From NCBI GenBank assembly GCA_900555525.1, contig USLP01000117.1:1-5465 (forward strand): 5,465 bases of DNA. The letters are read 5' to 3'. Numbering within the stretch: position 1 is the stretch's first letter; the number at the start of each line of letters is the position of its first letter. This document shows positions 1 through 4,976 of the stretch, piece after piece. The notes beneath the pieces were generated by a model. It made no database searches. It was not told the origin of the DNA and worked only from the letters and a program-made list of their open reading frames with translations. A program made the position numbers and the translations under genes. The DNA is from an uncultured Eubacteriales bacterium (GTDB lineage: Bacteria > Bacillota > Clostridia > UMGS1840).

Positions 1-1
1 C

Positions 2-628
2 GTGCCTCCGATGTGTGAAAACCGTGCCTGTATCACATTTTTGGGCTATGATTCATGCGAAAGCGTTATTATAAGCAAAAACGCACATCATGTTATTATC
101 GGCTCGCCTGCCGACTTGTATTATTACGCTTCATCATCCGCATTGCGTGAAAATGAAGCCGTTGACCTGTGGATAATGACGAAAAAGACAGATAAAAAGC
201 TTACGGACAAAATAAGAAAGAATTATAAGATAAAAGAAATTATTGCGTCCGAAAGCATTTCCGACGGCGAAAAAGCGGATTATATAAATTATTATTCCGA
301 GGACGAGCTTATAAGAAGCGTAAAAGGAATGAATATCAGCATAAAATTTGACTATGACAGGCTTATATATACAAAAATCGAATACGGAAAAGAAAAGCTC
401 TATATTTCCGACAGCGGAGATTTTATGGACGAATACCTTGAAAAGCTTAACGGCTGCTCTGTTTTGCTGAATACCTCCGAGAGTAAGCCGTATAAGGAAT
501 TTTTGGAGTATGTCGGTGTTCCCGATACGGTAATGCTTTATTCCGAAAATGACTATGATTTAAAATATCATAAGCTTTCACCGTATGCAATAGGTATGAT
601 TTCAAAGGAAAACTTGAAATTTAATTAA
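2..628 (+). CDS. ComEC/Rec2-like protein, C-terminal degenerate metallo-beta-lactamase domain (5' partial)
   Basis: The frame is open from the left edge to a TAA at 626-628, giving 208 visible residues; the true start lies outside, so the GTG at 2 and ATG at 11 are probably internal codons. The order of elements resembles the soluble C-terminal domain of ComEC/Rec2, the membrane channel that brings single-stranded DNA into competent cells. Residues 11-21 (ITFLGYDSCES) sit where ComEC has a VTFLDVGQGDS-like strand. Residues 47-84 (from ALRENEAVDLWIMT to KIKEIIASE) sit where it has the lilTHxHxDHigG motif and the following ikeII strand. Residues 135-141 (ISDSGDF) and 154-167 match the later GD and HHGS-like elements. 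Every metal-ligand motif is replaced (MTKKTDKK for THxHxDH), so this fold should not bind metal. No membrane segments are visible. The family call rests on motif spacing, not strong identity. No clear terminator follows; read-through could stop at the terminator near 760-785. Confidence 0.5.
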   Translation: MPPMCENRACITFLGYDSCESVIISKNAHHVIIGSPADLYYYASSSALRENEAVDLWIMTKKTDKKLTDKIRKNYKIKEIIASESISDGEKADYINYYSEDELIRSVKGMNISIKFDYDRLIYTKIEYGKEKLYISDSGDFMDEYLEKLNGCSVLLNTSESKPYKEFLEYVGVPDTVMLYSENDYDLKYHKLSPYAIGMISKENLKFN

Positions 629-646
629 AATTTTTTGTAAAATTAC

Positions 647-675
647 TTGATTTTCTTAAAAATATGTTGTATAAT
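647..675 (+). promoter_or_regulatory. sigma-A promoter of the predicted small RNA
   Basis: A -35 box TTGATT (647-652) and a perfect -10 box TATAAT (670-675) are separated by exactly 17 bp. The -35 differs from consensus at the last two bases. The predicted transcription start is about 681-683, at the foot of the first hairpin of the RNA described next. The T/A-rich stretch just upstream (629-646) could act as an UP element. The promoter lies 19 nt after the stop codon of the ComEC-like gene and is too far upstream, with a terminator in between, to be the main promoter of the esterase operon. Confidence 0.75.
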
Positions 676-681
676 TATATA

Positions 682-787
682 TGTGGGAAATAGTGCCGTT
701 ATTTCCCGCAATCTTTGGAATTTATTTGTGCGATTATAAATTCTAAAGTTTTTCTCCTTGCCCCCGTTTTAATATGGGGGCTTTTAT
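682..787 (+). ncRNA. predicted structured small RNA, about 105 nt, family not recognised
   Basis: The segment is bounded by a sigma-A promoter (647-675) and an intrinsic terminator (760-785), with no convincing gene between. Two further stems are visible. Hairpin 1 pairs 682-692 with 700-710 (11 bp, one G-U) around a 7-nt loop, GTGCCGT. Hairpin 2 pairs 713-725 with 736-748 (13 bp, one G-U) around a 10-nt loop containing GTGCGA. Between hairpin 2 and the terminator lies an unpaired CU-rich stretch, 749-759 (TTTTTCTCCTT), complementary to Shine-Dalgarno sequences. This layout is typical of a trans-acting regulatory RNA in Firmicutes. It shows no SRP RNA, tmRNA or T-box signature and is short for a 6S RNA. 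A leader of the esterase operon is less likely, because that operon has its own consensus promoter after the terminator. Structure and boundaries are read from sequence; function is inferred. A 21-codon open frame (681-746) overlaps it. Confidence 0.55.
760..785 (+). terminator. intrinsic terminator of the small RNA
   Basis: The arms GCCCCC (760-765) and GGGGGC (776-781) form a 6-bp all-GC stem around a 10-nt AT-rich loop that can close by a further one or two pairs. The stem is followed directly by TTTTATTAT. It would end the small RNA and could also stop read-through from the ComEC-like gene, insulating the strong promoter at 809-837. Confidence 0.8.
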
Positions 788-808
788 TATGAATTAAAGT
801 TAAAAAGC

Positions 809-837
809 TTGACAAAAGCAACAGTATATGATATAAT
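809..837 (+). promoter_or_regulatory. full-consensus sigma-A promoter of the esterase-GH3 operon
   Basis: A perfect -35 TTGACA (809-814) and a perfect -10 TATAAT (832-837) are separated by 17 bp. A TG dinucleotide at 829-830 gives an extended -10 (TGATATAAT). Transcription should start near 843-845, leaving a leader of about 45 nt before the preferred start codon at 888. I saw no convincing inverted-repeat operator or cre box overlapping it. On sequence alone the promoter should be strong, unless a regulator whose site I cannot recognise represses it. Confidence 0.85.
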
Positions 838-859
838 CAATTTGAATTTTGTGTGCTTT

Positions 860-890
860 AAGGACATGGAAGGGAATGATTATAAGCATG
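860..890 (+). promoter_or_regulatory. ribosome binding region with two candidate esterase starts
   Basis: Two in-frame ATGs compete: 876-878 and 888-890. The purine run GGAAGGG (868-874) is 1 nt from the first ATG, too close to serve it, and 13 nt from the second, which is rather long. AAGGA (860-864) lies 11 nt before the ATG at 876. I prefer 888, because the protein then begins MKIEGLSSWQ, a plausible start for this type of esterase, and because of the strength of GGAAGGG. The start at 876 would add only four residues (MIIS). A TTG at 849 in the same frame is too near the transcription start to be likely. Confidence 0.5.
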
Positions 891-2213
891 AAAATAGAAG
901 GACTTTCGAGCTGGCAGATAATACAGCAGGAAAATGGGGTCGGCAAGGTATCGTTTCGCGGTACGGTTGACGAGTGGCTTATTAATCCCGTAACAGATGA
1001 AGAAAAAAAAGCAAGCGCCGATTTTTTGGGCGTTGAATTTTGTTTTACGGACGAAGAAGAAGGCAGACCCGTAACGGAATATGTAAAAGCGCAGAATTTA
1101 GAAAACGGAAAATTCAAATGCGAAATTGAAAATATCCCCTTGGGAGGGTTATATACTCTGAAAAGACGGCTTATTTTTAAGGATTATTTCTGGGACGGAA
1201 ACGCAAACATATACCATGTAGCGGTCGGCGATATATACTTAATCACAGGTCAGAGCAATGCTGTGGGTTGGTCGAGAGGTTATTTTAATGAGCCGATTGA
1301 CTTAAACGTTCGTATGTATTCGCAGAATGTTTGGAATGTTGCTTCGCAGCCGCTTGACGGTCAGAGCTACAGCCCGTTCATTTCGTTCGGAAAGCTGCTT
1401 TCAAAAAAGCTCGGTTATCCCGTTGGGCTTATTCCGACAGCTGTCGGCGGCTCACCGCTTATGTCATGGGTTCCCGAAGGTAATTGCTTTAAGCAGATGA
1501 AAAAATTAATAAACGGAATCGATAAAATTAAAGGTATTCTTTGGTATCAGGGCTGTACCGAAGCGACGGACGGCTTTGACGGAGACTATACGCAGGAATT
1601 TAAACGCTTTGTTTCGGAAACACGCAGTATTTTCGGAGATGACAAAATTCCTGTTATTACATTCCAGCTTAACAGACTTCGCGATTATGCCCACGTTGAA
1701 ATTTCGCGCGAGGGCTACAGCCAAATAAGAGAAATTCAGCGCAGAATGCCCGAACATATAAACGATTTATACGTTATTCCGACAATTGATTTGTCAGCAA
1801 TGTCGGACGCGATACATAACAGCGTTATGTCAAACCGTATGCTCGGCGAAAGAACGGCGGAGCTTGCGCTTGACGTTATTTATCACAAGCAACACGCTTT
1901 TAAAGCGCCCGATATAGAAAAAATCGAGAAAATCGGAGATAATAAAATCAAGCTTATTTTCAAAAATGTTGAAAGCTCGCTTGACGCTTTTTCGGTTGCG
2001 CCGATTGATTTGCCCGTAAGAGTTGAGGATGAAAACGGCATAAAAGAGGTTGCGTCATATGAAATCGATAAAAATGAAATAACGGTTACGCTTTCCGAAA
2101 ATGTAGGAAACGGAGCAATGGCAAGCTGTCAATACGGAGAAGACCCCAAAAATATTATAATTGACGGCGATACGCAGCTGCCTGTTCTTTGTTTCAATAA
2201 ATTCAAATTTTAA
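888..2213 (+). CDS. SASA-family (SGNH fold) carbohydrate / sialate-type O-acetylesterase
   Basis: A predicted 441-residue esterase that hydrolyses O-acetyl esters on sugars. Numbering from the ATG at 888, an N-terminal beta domain (about 1-115) precedes the SGNH core. Block I is VGDIYLITGQSNA with nucleophile Ser123. Block II is the glycine motif TAVGGSP (Gly187-Gly188). Block III is WYQG (219-222). The catalytic Asp/His pair is Asp307 and His310 in SDAIHNS. A beta-rich C-terminal region (about 343-441) resembles the sandwich found at the end of sialate O-acetylesterases. After WYQG the protein reads CTEA where relatives usually have ESN or ESD. There is no signal peptide, so it is cytoplasmic. 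It is the first gene of an operon with the GH3 gene, which starts 13 nt after its stop, and is driven by the promoter at 809-837. With that partner and no sialidase or sialate-catabolism gene in view, acetylated plant oligosaccharides are likelier substrates than sialic acid. The family is clear; the substrate is inferred. Confidence 0.85.
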   Translation: MKIEGLSSWQIIQQENGVGKVSFRGTVDEWLINPVTDEEKKASADFLGVEFCFTDEEEGRPVTEYVKAQNLENGKFKCEIENIPLGGLYTLKRRLIFKDYFWDGNANIYHVAVGDIYLITGQSNAVGWSRGYFNEPIDLNVRMYSQNVWNVASQPLDGQSYSPFISFGKLLSKKLGYPVGLIPTAVGGSPLMSWVPEGNCFKQMKKLINGIDKIKGILWYQGCTEATDGFDGDYTQEFKRFVSETRSIFGDDKIPVITFQLNRLRDYAHVEISREGYSQIREIQRRMPEHINDLYVIPTIDLSAMSDAIHNSVMSNRMLGERTAELALDVIYHKQHAFKAPDIEKIEKIGDNKIKLIFKNVESSLDAFSVAPIDLPVRVEDENGIKEVASYEIDKNEITVTLSENVGNGAMASCQYGEDPKNIIIDGDTQLPVLCFNKFKF

Positions 2214-2226
2214 TGCGGAGGAAAAT

Positions 2227-4866
2227 ATGATTACAAAAAAAATGCCTGTAAAAGAGGTTGCAAGCCTTGCAAAAGCTGTTGCCTGCGAAGGTGCGGTTTT
2301 ACTTAAAAACGACGGAAATGTGCTTCCCGTTTTAAAAGACGAGATTGTTTCCGTTTTCGGCAGAACACAGTTTGACTATGTGAAAAGCGGAACAGGCTCC
2401 GGAGGTATGGTTAATGTTGAATATGTAACAAATATCACCGATTCCCTGAAAAAATATGTAAGGATAAATGAAGAGCTTGAAAATATTTATCGTGATTGGA
2501 TTAAGGAAAATCCTTTTGATAAGGGAGAGGGCTGGGCGCAGGAACCGTGGTTTCAAAAGGAAATGGATATAGACGAAGAACATATAAAAAGAGCGGGCGA
2601 AATATCGCAAAAAGCGATTATCGTTATAGGAAGAACAGCAGGCGAGGATAAAGACAACTCTGCCGCAAAAGGGAGCTATTATCTTACCGATTCGGAATAT
2701 TTGCTTATTAAAAACGTAAGAAAATATTTTAATAAGGTAAGCGTTCTTTTAAATGTCGGAAACATAATCGATATGACATGGGTGAGCGAACTTGACGTTC
2801 CGTCCGTTATGTATATCTGGCAGGGCGGTATGGAGGGCGGAAGCGCCGCCGCGGAAATTATATCGGGTCGCGTATCTCCGAGCGGAAAGCTTCCCGATAC
2901 CATAATGAAGGATTTGGAAAAATACCCCGCAATGAAAAATTTCGGAAACGAAGTTTTTGATTTGTATGAGGAGGATATATACGTAGGCTACCGCTATTTT
3001 GAAACGTTCGCCAAGGACGAGGTTTTATATCCGTTCGGCTTCGGCTTGTCTTATACCTATTTTGAAATAAAAACGGAAGATGTGAGAAACGATGGCGAAA
3101 ATATTTATATAACGGCGAGCGTAAAAAATATAGGAAAAATGAGCGGCAAGGAAGTTATCGAGGTTTATGTAAAAGCGCCGCAGGGTTACATGGGACGCCC
3201 TGAAAGAGAGCTTGTAGCGTTTGCGAAAACAAAGCTTTTAAGCCCCGAAGAAACTCAAACGCTTACGCTTTCATTTCCGATTTTTGAGATGAAAACTTAT
3301 TGTGATTACGGCGAATATAAATTCTCGTATATTTTGGAAAAGGGAAGCTATGAAATATATGTTGGAAACAATGTGCGTGATGCCGAAAAAGCCGGTACAT
3401 ACGAAAATAAAGAAACTATTATCGTAGAAAAGCTATCCTCCGCTCTTGCTCCTCAAAAAAGCTTTAACAGAATAAAGAGGGAAAATGATAAAATTTCTTA
3501 TGAAGAAGTGCCGACCCGTGCATATGACCTTGAAAAAAGAATAAACGATAATCGTCCCGAAAGCCTTGAAATAACAGGAGATAAGGGAATAAAATTAAGA
3601 GATGTCAAGAAAGGCAGAAACAGCATTGACGAATTTATCGCACAGCTTAAGGAAGATGACCTTATGTGTATATCAAGGGGCGAGGGAATGAACAGCCCCA
3701 AGGTTACTCCGGGTACTGCGTGCGCTTTCGGCGGTGTAACGAAACGCCTTTTTGATTTTGGCATACCGATAGGGTGCTGTACGGACGGACCGTCGGGCTT
3801 AAGACTTGATAACGGAGCGAAGGCTACAAGCCTTCCCAACGGAACTTGTATATCCTCCTCCTGGAACACTGAGCTTACGGAAGAGCTTTTCAAAGAAGAA
3901 AGCAAGGAGCTTATCGCATATAATATAGACGCGCTTTTGGGACCCGGAATAAATATTCACAGAACTCCCCTAAACGGAAGAAACTTTGAATATTTTTCGG
4001 AGGATCCGTATCTTACGGGAGCGTTTGCCGATGCGATTTGCAGCGGACTTTCCACTATGGGAACATCAGCGGTTATTAAGCATTTTATATGCAACGAGCA
4101 GGAATTAAAAAGGCTTGTTCTCGATTCAGTCGTTTCGGAAAGGGCTCTGCGTGAAATATATTTAAAGCCGTTTGAAATGGCGGTAAAATCGGGAAAAGTT
4201 AAATATATAATGACGTCTTATAACCTTATTAACGGAATAAGCGCCGCCGCAAGCTATGACCTTAATACAACTGTTTTGCGAGACGAATGGGGCTTTAACG
4301 GAATGGTTATGACCGATTGGTGGCCGCTTATCAGAAAGAAAACCGATGAAGAGGGAAGCCGTGAAAATATTGCCGAAATGTCAAAAGCGCAGAATGATGT
4401 TTTTATGGTTGTATCGAGCGCGGAATTTAATGCCGATAACTTAAAGGAAAGCCTTGAAAACGGATTTATAACCGTGGGAGAGCTTCAAAGAAATGCAAAA
4501 AATATTTGCCGTGTGCTTATGGATATGCCTGTTTTTGACCGCAAAGAGGATATTTACGAATACAGCGGCGACAACAGAAAATTTGCAGGCAAATATGAAA
4601 ATGTAACGGGAAAAATTTATGTAAGACTTCCCAAAGGACGTTACGAATTTAACCTTATATATTGCCTTAATTCTTCGGTTCTTTCGCAGAATATTATAAC
4701 GCTTCAAACACAGTGCGAGAAAATACCGCTGACCTTAAAAGGTACGGACGGCTCGCAAACGAATTTTACACAGGAGATTACTTTTAACAGTGAGATTACC
4801 GAGCTTGAATTTGTCGGCGGAAACGGTCTTTTAATCCGTGATATGTTTATAACGCAGATATGTTAA
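2227..4866 (+). CDS. circularly permuted glycoside hydrolase family 3, beta-glucosidase-like
   Basis: A predicted 879-residue enzyme that removes non-reducing-end beta-linked sugars from oligosaccharides with retention. The ATG at 2227 is chosen because GGAGG (2217-2221) lies 5 nt upstream. Domain order is reversed relative to classic GH3. The alpha/beta sandwich comes first (about 8-270; GRTAGED with the likely acid/base Glu140, WQGGMEGG, SPSGKLPDT, PFGFGLSYTYF from 269). A fibronectin-III-like domain follows (about 280-405), then a linker, then the TIM-like barrel (about 465-766). Barrel motifs are TDGPSGLR (Asp520), GRNFEYFSEDPYLTG, KHFICNEQELKR (Lys618, His619, Arg629), DSVVSERALREIYLKPFE and GMVMTDWW with nucleophile Asp697. 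All expected catalytic residues are present. The order matches the inverted enzymes of Ruminococcus albus and Butyrivibrio fibrisolvens. Residues about 785-879 form an extra beta-rich tail of unknown role. There is no signal peptide, so it is cytoplasmic and should act on imported oligosaccharides after the upstream esterase. Beta-xylosidase activity cannot be excluded. Confidence 0.92.
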   Translation: MITKKMPVKEVASLAKAVACEGAVLLKNDGNVLPVLKDEIVSVFGRTQFDYVKSGTGSGGMVNVEYVTNITDSLKKYVRINEELENIYRDWIKENPFDKGEGWAQEPWFQKEMDIDEEHIKRAGEISQKAIIVIGRTAGEDKDNSAAKGSYYLTDSEYLLIKNVRKYFNKVSVLLNVGNIIDMTWVSELDVPSVMYIWQGGMEGGSAAAEIISGRVSPSGKLPDTIMKDLEKYPAMKNFGNEVFDLYEEDIYVGYRYFETFAKDEVLYPFGFGLSYTYFEIKTEDVRNDGENIYITASVKNIGKMSGKEVIEVYVKAPQGYMGRPERELVAFAKTKLLSPEETQTLTLSFPIFEMKTYCDYGEYKFSYILEKGSYEIYVGNNVRDAEKAGTYENKETIIVEKLSSALAPQKSFNRIKRENDKISYEEVPTRAYDLEKRINDNRPESLEITGDKGIKLRDVKKGRNSIDEFIAQLKEDDLMCISRGEGMNSPKVTPGTACAFGGVTKRLFDFGIPIGCCTDGPSGLRLDNGAKATSLPNGTCISSSWNTELTEELFKEESKELIAYNIDALLGPGINIHRTPLNGRNFEYFSEDPYLTGAFADAICSGLSTMGTSAVIKHFICNEQELKRLVLDSVVSERALREIYLKPFEMAVKSGKVKYIMTSYNLINGISAAASYDLNTTVLRDEWGFNGMVMTDWWPLIRKKTDEEGSRENIAEMSKAQNDVFMVVSSAEFNADNLKESLENGFITVGELQRNAKNICRVLMDMPVFDRKEDIYEYSGDNRKFAGKYENVTGKIYVRLPKGRYEFNLIYCLNSSVLSQNIITLQTQCEKIPLTLKGTDGSQTNFTQEITFNSEITELEFVGGNGLLIRDMFITQIC

Positions 4867-4906
4867 AAATATGGGCAGAATCTTGGTTCTGCCCATATTT
4901 TATTTT
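4866..4906. terminator. bidirectional intrinsic terminator between convergent GH3 and PFOR genes
   Basis: A perfect 15-bp inverted repeat pairs 4866-4880 with 4887-4901 around the loop TCTTGG. The core is ATGGGCAGAA / TTCTGCCCAT, flanked by A runs on the left and T runs on the right, so each strand ends in a U-rich tail. It begins in the last base of the GH3 stop codon (4864-4866) and would terminate the esterase-GH3 operon from the left and PFOR from the right. Confidence 0.9.
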
Positions 4907-4920
4907 GAGAGTTTTACATG

Positions 4921-4976
4921 GGCACACGGGAGCTGAACACAATATAGAGGCATATCGGGTTCAACTCCTGTGTGCC
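4921..4976. repeat. long imperfect inverted repeat overlapping the PFOR stop codon
   Basis: Positions 4921-4932 pair with 4965-4976 (12 bp, one G-U on the plus strand). After a C/A mismatch, 4934-4938 pair with 4959-4963 (5 bp), leaving a 20-nt loop at 4939-4958. On the minus strand the mismatch becomes a G-U pair and the G-U becomes an A/C mismatch, so PFOR mRNA can also form it. No T tract follows on either strand, so it is not a standard intrinsic terminator. It contains the last four sense codons and stop codon of PFOR. It may stabilise the 3' end of that mRNA or be a dispersed repeat; this is inference. Confidence 0.6.

Noticed and set aside
629..808. Riboswitch or attenuator leader of the esterase operon
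   Set aside because: A full promoter for the operon follows the terminator, and I found no clear alternative antiterminator pairing or T-box or known riboswitch core.
805..845. Catabolite-repression (cre) site overlapping the operon promoter
   Set aside because: TTGACAAAAGCAACA has the wrong bases at the central CG and other key positions; no good match was found.
849..887. TTG at 849 as the esterase start
   Set aside because: It lies only a few nucleotides after the predicted transcription start, with no room for a ribosome site, and the added residues do not look like the family.
2161..2226. Upstream in-frame start for the GH3 gene inside the esterase gene
   Set aside because: It would add 22 non-GH3-like residues overlapping the esterase; the ATG at 2227 has a strong GGAGG 5 nt upstream.
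3498..3905. Minus-strand open frame inside the GH3 gene, and similar antisense frames at 800-1117, 1506-1757, 2332-2610, 2679-2903 and 4441-4707
   Set aside because: They lie opposite well-supported coding sequence and have low-complexity or unrecognisable products with no promoter or ribosome site.
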